In this document: positions 54,747 through 64,000 of the stretch, piece after piece
How the letters are laid out: every line of letters starts with the position of its first letter
Position numbering within the stretch: position 1 is the stretch's first letter
Assembly: GCA_963576475.1 (NCBI GenBank)
Contig: OY754981.1
Location: forward strand, 20,867,683-20,931,682
Direction: 5' to 3'
Length of the DNA: 64,000 nt
Source of the DNA: Molanna angustata
Taxonomy: Eukaryota > Arthropoda > Insecta > Trichoptera > Molannidae
Notes under the pieces: model-generated
Databases searched by the model: none
What the model was told of the DNA's origin: nothing
The model's input: the letters and a program-made list of their open reading frames with translations, nothing else
Program-made: the position numbers and the translations under genes

Positions 54747-57308
54747 TTGGATGAACCGATCTTGGTTTTATCGTATCGTCTAAATATGTACAAAGCACTC
54801 GGGCCCCCCCTGGAAACGACTATGTCGGCTAATCTTTTCGCCACCAAGACGTCATCACCGCCATCGCGTAAAGAGGAAAAAAGGTCTTTTTCAAGACCAA
54901 CACTTTTGACGACTTCAATAAACATTGAAGGCATGTCTAGAGATAAGGAAATTTTACTCTCTGACTTGTGCAAGGAAAGAAACTTGGACATATTACTGGT
55001 GCAAGAAACACATTGTGGCTCCAACAGCCAAAGACCGAAAATAGAGGGTATGATATTGATAATTGAAAGACCCCATGACAAATACGGAAGCGCAATGTTT
55101 GTGAGGCAGGGAATGGACGTTAAGTCTGCAGCCATAACTGATGAGAATGACATCGAGATCCTTACAATAGAGCTTTCAAACTGTACAGTCACTTCTATTT
55201 ATAAGCCTCCCAACATCCCATTCCATTTTAAGGAGACACACAACTTTAGATCTCAGAAAACTAAGATCGTCCTTGGCGATTTCAACTCCCACAGTATTGC
55301 ATGGGGATATAATGAAACCAATGAGGATGGAGATAGAGTGGAGGCCTGGGCCGAAAACAATGGAATGGAATTGATACATGACCCAAAACAACCATCATCA
55401 TTTAACAGCGGAAGATGGCGGAGATGGTACAACCCTGACAACATTTTTGTGGAGGACAGGATAGCTCCACAGTGTAGGAAAACTATCGAAAGTCCATTGC
55501 CGAGAACTCAACACAGGCCAATATCATGTGAAATCTATGCAGTCGTCAGAGCCGAAACCGTCCCTTTCAAAAGACGTTTTAATTTTAAAAAGGTAAACTG
55601 GAAGGCTTTCTCTGAGGAGCTTGACTCCCTAGTACACACAATATTGCCTAAACCTGAGAAATATGACGACTTTATCAAACTTGTTAAGAAGGTATCCAGG
55701 AAGCATATACCACGGGGATGCCGATCGGAATATATACCAGGTTTAACAACTGCCTCTAAAGATCTCTTAACAAAGTACAAAGACCTGTTTGAGGATGACC
55801 CATATTCTGAAGAAACAATAAGTGTGGGAGAAGAACTTCTTGAGACTATATCTGCCTCGAGATCCGAAAAATGGTGTAACCTGATTGAAAGTCTCGACAT
55901 GAAACAGAACAGTAGACGAGCATGGAAATTAATTAAAAACTTAAATGCTGATCCAACCAAACCGTCGGGAGAGTTCACGAATGTCACTGCCAATCAGATT
56001 GCCCACCAACTGTTACTAAATGGCAAAACATCTAAAAATCCACATAGAGTAAACATACAAAGAGACCTTGAGAACGAGAATGATTTTGTGGAGAGGCCAT
56101 TAACGATGGAGGAGATGAGAGGTGCAATAGGAAGTATGAAAACTAACAAGGCTGCAGGACTAGATGACCTTAGGCTGGAACAGATCACAAATTTTGGACC
56201 ATTAACAGATCGGTGGATCTTGGATATGATGAACGCATGTCTGGTAGAAGTGAAAATCCCAAAAATTTGGAGAAAATCTAAAGTTATTGCACTTCTAAAA
56301 CCAGGAAAAGAACCAACAGACCCGAAAAACTTCCGCCCAGTGTCATTACTATGCCATACATTCAAAATTATGGAACGAATGCTCCTAAACAGAATATCAG
56401 AATACATAGATGAAAGGATTATTACTCAGCAGGCGGGCTTCAGGCCTGGGAGATCATGCTGTGGACAAATACTTAACTTAACTCAGCACATAGAGGACGG
56501 ATATGAGAATAAGAAGATATCAGGGGCTGCATTTGTGGACCTCACAGCAGCGTATGACACAGTTAACCACCAGAGGCTCCTTATGAAATTATACAACCTT
56601 ACCAGGGATTTTAAGCTGACGTCCTTTGTTGGTACACTCCTACAAAATAGACGATTCTATGTTTCCCTGCAAGGAAAAAATAGCCGCTGGAGAAATCAAA
56701 AGAATGGCCTTCCACAGGGTAGTGTTCTGGCCCCAGTTATGTATAACATTTACACAAATGATCAACCAATACTCTATGACGTAAAGCAATTTATCTACGC
56801 TGATGACACGGCAATCGTGGCACAAGATGATAACTTTATAAACGTAGAGATCAAATTGTCAAGAGCCTTGAATGAATTGTCCAAATACTACAAAAACAAT
56901 AATCTCAAACCCAATCCAGCAAAGACACAACTACGTACCTTTCACCTGAGAAATCGGGATGCAAAGAGGAAACTTAACATCACATGGGAGGGAAAGAATC
57001 TAGAAAATTGCGAAAACCCAAAGTACCTCGGCGTAGTGCTAGACAGGACACTCTCTTTTAAGCAACACTGTCTAAACACCAGGGGAAAAATTGGTACTCG
57101 GAACAATATCATCCGAAAGCTCGTCGGAACAAAATGGGGGGCACAACCATCCATTCTTAGAACTTCGGGACTTGCTCTCTGCTACTCGGCAGGGGAATAT
57201 GCGGCTCCAGTCTGGTTCCAATCTCCCCATGCCAGAAACGTAGATGTTGCTTTGAATGAAACCAACAGACTAATTACGGGGTGTCTTAAACCTACTATAC
57301 CTGGATAG
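54747..57308 (+). CDS. Non-LTR retrotransposon endonuclease-reverse transcriptase (jockey/I-like)
   Basis: 853 open codons; the first in-frame ATG is at 54786. The N terminus is an apurinic-type endonuclease: LVQETH (~85), VLGDFNSHSIAWG (~176), DNIFVED and a damaged QHRPIS where SDHRPI is usual. The RT follows, with KTNKAAGLDDL, FRPVSLL, QAGFRPGRSC, AFVDLTAAYDTV, GLPQGSVLAPVMYNIY and the catalytic FIYADDTA (~682). The C terminus stops at LITGCLKPTIPG, before the usual Cys/His tail, which resumes downstream in another frame. ORF1 was not identified. The frame is long and intact, so the element is not old, but the lesion at the 3' side and the altered endonuclease motif suggest it is no longer autonomous. 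Confidence 0.92.
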   Translation: MDEPILVLSYRLNMYKALGPPLETTMSANLFATKTSSPPSRKEEKRSFSRPTLLTTSINIEGMSRDKEILLSDLCKERNLDILLVQETHCGSNSQRPKIEGMILIIERPHDKYGSAMFVRQGMDVKSAAITDENDIEILTIELSNCTVTSIYKPPNIPFHFKETHNFRSQKTKIVLGDFNSHSIAWGYNETNEDGDRVEAWAENNGMELIHDPKQPSSFNSGRWRRWYNPDNIFVEDRIAPQCRKTIESPLPRTQHRPISCEIYAVVRAETVPFKRRFNFKKVNWKAFSEELDSLVHTILPKPEKYDDFIKLVKKVSRKHIPRGCRSEYIPGLTTASKDLLTKYKDLFEDDPYSEETISVGEELLETISASRSEKWCNLIESLDMKQNSRRAWKLIKNLNADPTKPSGEFTNVTANQIAHQLLLNGKTSKNPHRVNIQRDLENENDFVERPLTMEEMRGAIGSMKTNKAAGLDDLRLEQITNFGPLTDRWILDMMNACLVEVKIPKIWRKSKVIALLKPGKEPTDPKNFRPVSLLCHTFKIMERMLLNRISEYIDERIITQQAGFRPGRSCCGQILNLTQHIEDGYENKKISGAAFVDLTAAYDTVNHQRLLMKLYNLTRDFKLTSFVGTLLQNRRFYVSLQGKNSRWRNQKNGLPQGSVLAPVMYNIYTNDQPILYDVKQFIYADDTAIVAQDDNFINVEIKLSRALNELSKYYKNNNLKPNPAKTQLRTFHLRNRDAKRKLNITWEGKNLENCENPKYLGVVLDRTLSFKQHCLNTRGKIGTRNNIIRKLVGTKWGAQPSILRTSGLALCYSAGEYAAPVWFQSPHARNVDVALNETNRLITGCLKPTIPG

Positions 57309-57480
57309 ATGGGGAATGCTGGAGGCGGACAAGGACACTGCATGTGAGTGTGGAGAGACGCAGAGTATGTCGCACCTGCTGAGCTGCCCGCTTATGGAGG
57401 GAGGGTGCTCTGAAGAGGATTTGTGGCAGGCCAATGAAAATGGAATTATGGCTGCAAATTACTGGAGGGACACAGTGTAG
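57307..57480 (+). pseudogene. Frame-shifted C-terminal domain of the LINE ORF
   Basis: In the +1 frame this reads RWGMLEADKDTACECGETQS, then MSHLLSCPLMEGGCSEEDLW and AANYWRDTV with a stop. It is the C-terminal CX1C...HLLSC domain of the same polyprotein. The sequence that normally joins it to LKPT (a basic ~100-150-residue stretch, as in PPPKIRR...RLKSRK at 21.3 kb) is missing, so a deletion removed it and shifted the frame. The element ends in GAATGAATGAATG at about 57505-57518. Confidence 0.8.
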
Positions 57481-57530
57481 GCGGATGACCTTGGACACGG
57501 AAATGAATGAATGAATATGTTTTCTGTTAT

Positions 57531-57945
57531 TTATGTTAGATTGATACTGTCTTCTTCTTCTTTTCTTCGTCGTTTTCCCATATTTGTTTTGAAGTCGGCT
57601 CTCCTTATTTTTCTCCTCCATGCCTCTCTATTTTGCACAATCGCTTGATCCAGTTGTGCCTTTCTCAACTCCTTCTCTATACCACTCCACCATGTGAATC
57701 TGGGTCGACATCTACCTCTCCTGCCTTCCTGTATTCCTAGTGCAGTATGTACTGCATGATCTTCATGCCTCATCCCGTGGTCATACCTTTTTAATCTTGA
57801 TTCCGTCCCTGGGATCATCCCAAAGCTGCATCTGATATGTTGGTTTTTCACTCTGTCTAGCCCTGTTACACCTCCGAAGCACCTAAGCCTCGTCATCTCG
57901 TTGGTGTGGAGTTTCTGTTCGTGTATTAGGGATTGCAATCCAGCA
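57531..57945 (-). pseudogene. RTE-like LINE C-terminal fragment with open frame
   Basis: 135 open codons on the minus strand: KLHTNEMTRLRCFGGVTGLD, VKNQHIRCSFGM, GMRHEDHAVHTALG, RGRCRPRFTWWSGIEKELRK and EAWRRKIRRADF. This is the well-known RTE C terminus. A GAAGAAGAAG-type tail is at its 3' end (about 57545-57560). 5'-truncated. Confidence 0.88.
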
Positions 57946-58134
57946 ATGTTCTCAATCTAACAGGATTTTTGCGAATTTTATTAAAAAATCTTAAATATTC
58001 TCAACTTAGTTGTATTTGTATTTATAAGTATATTTTAGTTAATTGAAAATAGTATGAATAATTCATATCTCTCCTTTATTTGTCTTTATTTTGTCGTGTA
58101 AAATTTTTAAATTGATTAGTATATTTGTACACTA

Positions 58135-58960
58135 GCTTTTATGTCCCGCCGTTGGCCAAGAATGTAAAATTGTGAAGAAATAAAAATTTATAATATTGTC
58201 ACCCAATTATTTTGCAATATCGGACTATGAAAAGTGGTTTGAAATTTGATTGAGTTTAAGCATTGTAAAATGTTCAAGTGATGGCCACAACCCATTCTTT
58301 TTTATATATTGCTATAAAGTGTGAATGAAGTATAATATACAATTTCTGCACGCATGGACTATGCGAAATGGTTTTAAATATATGACTATTTATCAACGTT
58401 GTAAAGAGATTGGTTTGGCCACAACCCCCATTTTTAAATATTATCATCGAAAACAAATTGTAATATGTACCTATTGAAAATTTAGTAATTTTGGATGTTG
58501 GAATGTGGTTAAAATTTGATTAAATCATGTACCGAAAAGATCTAGCGTTGGTCACATCCCATTCGTTTTTATATTTTTTCATCAAGTGTGCATTATATTT
58601 TTGCACAATTAGAGTGATAGACTTAAAATTGACACAAAAGTCTACATTAACGAAGAAGAAGAAGACTTAAACTATAGTAAATAGTTTTTAATTTGAATAT
58701 AAACGTTGTGAAGAGTTCAGTAATGGCCACAACCCCCATTCTTTAAATATCGTCAACGAAATCAAATATGAAGGTGTTGAAAATTATTCAAAATAGGATG
58801 ATATAAATGGCTTAAATTTGATTAAACAAAAGTATTGAAAAGATTCTAGTGCAGGTTACATCGTCACATCCCACATCCCATTCGTTTTTACATATGTATT
58901 GTCATCAAGTGTGCATATCTCATATAGATATGCACACTTGATATCATATATAGATATATT
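58135..58960 (+). repeat. Degenerate satellite-like array
   Basis: Units start near 58280, 58417, 58550, 58722 and 58855 at GGCCACAACCC(C)CAT or GGTCACATCCCATTCG. Two unit types alternate (AACCCCCATT versus ATCCCATTCG), so it is a dimeric array of ~270-305 bp. It begins TGTCCCGCCGTTGG, like the inverted array at 22235-22640. A small palindrome, ATATGCACACTTGAT, closes it at about 58908-58950. Confidence 0.75.
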
Positions 58961-58996
58961 TTTCCATTCTTATAATCAATTCCGGGAGAGGGTTAG

Positions 58997-59340
58997 GTGC
59001 GAGTGCGGACGTATATCATAATGACGAAAGGTGTTGTGACATACCATAGTTTCTCTACCTCTCACATTCCTCCACTTTTCTTTTTCTATTCCTACAGTTC
59101 CTCCCCCATCTCCGTCATTATCCTTGTTGCTTTTGTTATGTATATATTTTTTTTTAGTTTTTTTTTATATTTTTTTTTAGTTTTTAATAGGTATAAAATA
59201 TTAATATTTTTTCAGAATCAACTGTAAATATGTACTTTGTGGACAGTTTTTTGGCCTTGATTTATTATTCATTGTTTTATATTCATATTAGTTAATGATG
59301 CTGTTATTGTCCCCAATAAACCAAATAAATAAATAAATAA
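58997..59340. other. T-rich segment, no supported gene
   Basis: A 76-codon open frame at 58997 encodes a Ser/Phe-rich product of low complexity and ends in an AAATAAATAAATAAATA run (59320-59341) that looks like a retroposon tail. I do not call a gene. Confidence 0.35.
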
Positions 59341-59508
59341 ATATCGTTAATAATATTTCTGCACAATAGACTATTAGACTTAAAACTAACCCAAAAGTCT
59401 AAATAAAAAAGAGAAGAATAAGTATAAGACTATAAGAAATAGTTTGTATAAAAAACTATCCCAATGGTCTACATAAAATAAGAAAACATACACAAAATAG
59501 AAGAATTA

Positions 59509-60536
59509 GGGCCGAATTTATAAACAATTCTCAAATGGTGACTCTGAGAATTCTCACGTAAGCACTACTCAAACGAATCTGAGAACTACTAACACTGTCC
59601 TATTAATAAACAATACTTTCAGTTTACTCAGTCGAGAACAACGTTTGTCAATGAGTTGTATTTTTTGCTTTATATTACCAACACATTTAAGGGCCGCTGC
59701 GTTGGGATTCTGAATACTTATTGCATAGACACGTGTGCACATTTATAATAATAATAACAACTAGATATGGGATGGTGAATTGACAATATAATATAACAAT
59801 GAATCTCCATTGCCTCTCTAGATAAAAAAAATATAAAGAGAATTACTAATTTTGAATAACCATGAATAAAACCAAAAATATAAGTACATAGTAAAAAAAT
59901 GTATTAAAAATCTAGCAATAAAACATAAAAATAATAAAAAAACTATGGTTATGGATATTTATGTATATTTTTACTATGATGGAAAAAAATACAAATTCTT
60001 ACATCTATAATAGTATAAATATTAATCAAATATATATGCCAATTTTTATTGGCATATATATTTGATCATATTATAAAAAAACAATCAAGGATCATATAAA
60101 AAACAATCAAGGTAGGTAGTTTTACAGAAAACATCACTCTCCCTATTCAATCCCTGAATTCAACACATCATAGGTATTTATGGCAAGTATCAGTCAAATA
60201 AAAAACCAAATAGATATTATACAAATTGGAGCTCAAGGCGAAAATTTAACGAGATGCAATACACGAAATTGACAACTGTAAATTAATATAATGGCGAAGT
60301 TATGTATACGCATATTATCATCTCTTTCACTCGGTATAGCTCTGTCCCGTTCCGTCTCTCTGAGTAGTTCTCCAAGGCAGGTAGCCGGGCGACTTGAGCA
60401 TTCGATATATTTCTATAGACTGCGCTGCAATGCTTAAGTACGCGTTTACGACATAAGCATTGCATTTTGTTTATTAATACGCTTTTGGGGTGCTAAGCAT
60501 TGAGCACATACTAAGTACGTTTTATAAATTCGGCCC
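59509..60536. mobile_element. Harbinger-type non-autonomous element (1,028 bp)
   Basis: Terminal inverted repeats GGGCCGAATTTATAAA (59509) and TTTATAAATTCGGCCC (to 60536) are flanked by TTA on both sides (59506-59508 and 60537-60539), the 3-bp TWA duplication of PIF/Harbinger. No transposase frame. A perfect palindrome around ATATATATGCCAATTTTTAT lies inside at 60027-60067. Confidence 0.82.
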
Positions 60537-60727
60537 TTAGACTATTAGAAATAGATTGTATAAAAACTGACTAAAAGGTCTTCATAAAAAAAAGAAGATT
60601 AATCTATAGGAAATAGTTTTGTATAAAATTCAACAAAGAAAACGAAGAAAAAGACTAAAGGAAATAGTTTGTGTAAAAACTGTAAAGTCTACATAAAATT
60701 AAGAAGAAAAAGAATTAGACTCCATGA

Positions 60728-60900
60728 ACCGTCGCTTCAGACCCTTCAGTACCTCCCGTCCCTTCAATCCATCATTACGTCCCTTTCAATCAGGCCCTTC
60801 AGTACCTCCCGTCCCTTCAGGCCCTTTTATACTTCCCATCCCTTCAGGCCCTTTAGTGCATCCCATACCTTCATTGCATCCCGTCCCTTCAGTCGCTTAA
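60728..60900 (+). repeat. CCCTTCAG-type minisatellite
   Basis: Irregular ~25-30-bp units of CCCTTCAG(G/T)CCCTT, AGTACCTCCCGTC. The open frame through it is low complexity. Confidence 0.85.
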
Positions 60901-60906
60901 GAAATG

Positions 60907-61290
60907 TTTAAATCCAGAAACCATCCTGGAAGAACCGCGAAGAGATGAAAGGACCTTCTTTTCCCAGGATACTCCACCTTCAAAGGTAAAATGACTAAAT
61001 ACACGAAGAAGAAGAAGAAAAAAGTTTAAATCCAGATACCTGCGAAGATATGGAAGGAAAATTGGACCTTCTTCTCCCAGGATAGTCCTCCTTCATAGGT
61101 AAAATGACCAAATGCATGATTAAGAAGAAGAAGAAGAAAAAAGTTTAAATCCAGAAATCTGCGAAGAGATGGAAGGACAGTCGGACCTTCTTTTCCCAGG
61201 ATATTCCCCCTTCATAGGTAAAATGACAAAATACACGAAGAAGAAGAAGAATAAGAAAAAAGTTTAAATCCAGAAACCATCCCGGGCATA
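60907..61290 (+). repeat. Three tandem ~119-bp repeats plus partial fourth
   Basis: TTTAAATCCAG recurs at 60907, 61025, 61144 and 61263 (spacing 118, 119, 119). Each unit holds GGACCTTCTT(T/C)TCCCAGGAT, TAGGTAAAATGAC and a GAAGAAGAAGAA run. Confidence 0.93.
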
Positions 61291-62187
61291 CGCTCGACAA
61301 TTCACCAAAGTTTCATTTTAATCGGACAAACGGTTTAGGAGTACATCGCATACATGCATAAATAAACAAATAAAATAATTTTCCGATAGAAAATCAGTAT
61401 ATTGTTGATTTGTAAGTAAATAGTAATAGGTAGGTACCTACCTACAACAATGTTCTAAATAAATTCGATTCATAACTAATTTTATTTGAATATCAGAATC
61501 TTTCCGTTACCATAGTAACCATTCCAATACGTTAAAAATATCAAATGGTTTGAGACTTTTTTGAATATGTAGGTACCTACATTGGTTTGTTCGATGCCAT
61601 AAAAATGAAAATTGTCAGATAAATCAAATATTATATACAAATTATGCAATTTTATTATGCCTATATCTTTACTAATAATAAACACATTTTTACAATATAT
61701 GTCTTAAAACTCGCTGTAATGTCTTGTGTTTCATTTTATTATTTCATAATTACATTTATTTCAAAGGTTTATTATTTTCAATAACATATTCATTCGGTAG
61801 GAAAATGAAATATTGTATGAAAAGATATTAAAATGGCGGCGTTTATGTACAAAACGCTTACTTTAAAAATAAGTTAAACATTATAATTATACAAAATATT
61901 CACCATGTTTTTCACTTAAACGCTAAGTTATACTTGAAAATATATTTTCTTCGTGTAAATACGTACTTCTAACTTTTATACTAACAGATATTTGCGTGCA
62001 AAATGTACACTTTTTTGACAGATACGACTTGGAAAATTTTGTATACAAATAATTATTGAAATATTTTTAAAATTCAGCATTTTTATCGCATTATTTTTAG
62101 CGTGACACTGCATCAGGTATACAGGTACACGTTCGCACATAAATTAGATTTTTAGATGCTCTTGGTTTTTCAGAAGGCGTGAGACAA

Positions 62188-62219
<32 letters not shown>

Positions 62220-62236
62220 ACACACACACACACACA
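62188..62236. repeat. (CA)n microsatellite
   Basis: ACACAC repeat with one ATACAC interruption. 61300-62180 is AT-rich with no gene seen. Confidence 0.95.
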
Positions 62237-62423
62237 GACACTAACATTTTGATTGCTTTATTACTTTAGATTAAGCAATACATTTATCATTATTGGTAAA
62301 TCTACAAATGTCTCACTTCTCAATACTCGTATTATAACTTTTTTTACAAAAAAAAAATGAAGATTCTCTGCAAGAGTTGTTACGATTTTACATCTCGATG
62401 TTTTATTAAAACAATGTAAACTT

Positions 62424-62745
62424 TTACGCCATTATTTGGAAAATTAAGTAATTGCGGATCCAAAATCCGCAGTGCTGTATCCAGCAGGTCCAAATATGGG
62501 CTGGATCCAGCTGGATTGCTGGATGCGGGATCCAGCAATTGCAGTCACTATCGTGTACCTTCTTTACAGTCCAGTATTCGGCGCTATAAATCATTGCCGG
62601 TCTTACAGCAGTCTTGTAGACATTTTCTTTATTGATACCGGTAAGGTTGCTACAGTCTGACAATTTAAAAACCACACCTAGATGCATGTTGTAATCTGTG
62701 GTCGCGAACATATATTTACTAGAGTTGTAGTTAGTGATGAGCAAA
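62424..62745 (-). pseudogene. RTE-like LINE fragment
   Basis: Minus strand reads GINKENVYKTAVRPAMIYSA and EYWTVKKVHDSD, the VYKTAVRPA-GxECW segment of RTE polyproteins. The low-coordinate part (62455-62545) is a GGATCCAGC-rich short repeat unrelated to RTE. Confidence 0.8.
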
Positions 62746-63053
62746 ATCAGTCTTGGTATTGCATAAAATATTAGACCAAGACTGTGTCACTGCAAAAGCA
62801 AGACCAAAAGCACGACCGATGCTTGCAAGACCAAAAGTGTCACAAGAGTCTTGCGGTACCTTCTGCAAAAATTAAATATTTACTAATAATTTCAATTATT
62901 AAACCAGTAACTGAGTAATTATATTTACTGTAAAAAATATCAATTATCAATTGATGTTTTTTTTACAATTATACCTACATACAAAGATTTTTTTTAATAA
63001 TTAACAAGAACATAATATACGTTCTTAGAAATTCTATTGCCTAAGTTCCCTTT

Positions 63054-63152
63054 CCATAATGCTTGTGATATAGGTGAAAGAAATCGTTCCAGGCACTTTC
63101 GAACCCGTTTCCACTGGATTACGCAGTAGCCGTTCTGCCACTCACCCATCTT
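63054..63152 (-). repeat. tRNA-derived SINE S1, degraded, minus strand
   Basis: Minus strand: GATGGGTGAGTGGCAGAACG, GGGTTCGAAAG, CGATTTCTTTCACCTATATC, ACAAGCATTATGG. Diverged copy of the 50777 family. Confidence 0.75.
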
Positions 63153-63189
63153 AAGTTTGTTTATTTCTTGGAATTATTTTGCACACATC

Positions 63190-63260
63190 ACATAAGAGGT
63201 GCACAATGGCGGGCTTATTGCCATGTGGAAATGTCTTCCAACCAACCATATCCATTTGGT
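63190..63260 (-). repeat. LINE 3'-terminal repeat, minus strand
   Basis: ATGGCGGGCTTATTGCC, then TCTTCCAACCAACC, the complement of the 63660 copy. Confidence 0.65.
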
Positions 63261-63349
63261 GAGGTAAATTGTGTTTATGATATGAACCAATTTATTTATC
63301 TGATAAATCGATATCGCTTCGATCTGCTGAACGTACTACATTAAGTATC

Positions 63350-63760
63350 CCAATTCACAAGACTGAATTTTTCAGTTCTTCCTTTGAAGTACGTTTAGCT
63401 TAACTTCGTCAAACTCGCTATCCATTTTCAAGAAAAGACTAAAGCAGGATCTCTCCGAAAATACCTGATCCCTCTCCTTTTCCTTCCTACCCTTTGCTAC
63501 GTAATATTTACTATAGAAGGAATATTTATCTCTAAACACCTGATCTCGATTTCCTGTTCTTGTTCTCTCCCAATCCTTTTTTTGCTATGATGTAATTTTT
63601 TTTTGTTCTTTTTTAGCTTTCATTTTTTGTTGATGTACATATATAATTCTGTCACTCTATAATCTGGTTGGTTGGAACAAATTGCCTAATGGCAATAAGC
63701 CCGCCAGTGTACATTATATTTGTTTATATTATGTACAAAAAGTAAATAAATAAATAAAAC
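63350..63760 (+). repeat. LINE 3' end with terminal repeat
   Basis: 63405-63480 reads like a degraded LINE C terminus (FSKKRLKQDLSEN-type), followed by TGGTTGGTTGGAACAAATTG, CCTAATGGCAATAAGCCCGC, GTGTACATTATATTTG and an AAATAAATAAATAAA tail. Best example of this tail family in the window. The remaining 63761-64000 shows nothing. Confidence 0.65.
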
Positions 63761-64000
63761 CTAAATAAAATTATATAAACATAAAATTCAAAAATTAGTA
63801 ACAACAATAAAAAGAATGCTTTTTTGGCTTTAGCACTGTAAAATAATATTGTATCATTAAACTGTAAATGATCTGTGGCTTCCCAAAGAAAATAAATAAA
63901 TAAAAAGGAGATGAGAGAAGGGGGACGACGACAGGGATTAATAATAGATAAATTTAAGTGTTATGTGTAAGCAAATGACTCTTTAGATGTCAAAGTTGAT

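Noticed and set aside
62731..62860. hAT-like start (TAGTGATGAGCAAAA) with repeated AAGACCAAAAG motifs
   Set aside because: No matching right end or target duplication was found.

Overview
The window is nuclear DNA from an arthropod, almost certainly an insect. It is AT-rich, has spliced genes with GT-AG introns, and is crowded with eukaryotic transposons. It carries a ZAD zinc-finger gene (a family expanded in insects), tRNA-derived SINEs, RTE- and jockey/CR1-like LINE remnants, a young Ty3/gypsy element, and hAT- and Harbinger-type MITEs. Several LINE tails resemble ones I associate with Lepidoptera, but I cannot fix the order from the sequence alone.

Three host genes are supported. (1) A ZAD transcription-factor-like gene on the plus strand: exon 1 at 5672-5824 and exon 2 at 10293-12713, 857 aa after splicing. 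(2) A POLR2M/Gdown1 homologue on the minus strand with three exons (28981-28845, 20706-20076, 19299-19078), 329 aa. None of its exons is complete by itself; the call comes from joining exons in phase and recognising both conserved ends. (3) A mitochondrial ribosomal protein S9 (mS9/uS9m, MRPS9) gene on the plus strand: six exons from 31315 to 38264 giving about 320 aa. The last roughly 80 aa are not found in the window. Gdown1 and MRPS9 are head to head, with start codons 2.3 kb apart.

Layout: 1-5.4 kb holds nested repeats (an R1 repeat split by an RTE insertion and a hAT MITE, then two copies of a GC-rich 0.8-kb repeat). 5.7-12.7 kb is the ZAD gene, whose 4.5-kb intron is filled with repeats. 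12.7-19 kb is intergenic with decayed LINEs. 19-29 kb is Gdown1, whose first intron contains a complete antisense Ty3/gypsy element (23266-28710) with identical 187-bp LTRs. 29-38.3 kb is the intergenic LTR-like segment and MRPS9, including two long (AT)n tracts and an exact 231-bp duplication. 38.3-54 kb is repeat-rich DNA with no recognisable exon. 54.7-57.5 kb is a nearly full-length non-LTR retrotransposon ORF. 57.5-64 kb holds LINE tails, satellite-like arrays, a Harbinger-type MITE and minisatellites.

No new multi-gene system was found. The most unusual material is transposon biology: a gag-pol junction where one zinc knuckle is encoded on each side of the frameshift, a retroposon family showing 5' inversion with 13-bp target duplications, and a young element nested in a polymerase-regulator gene.
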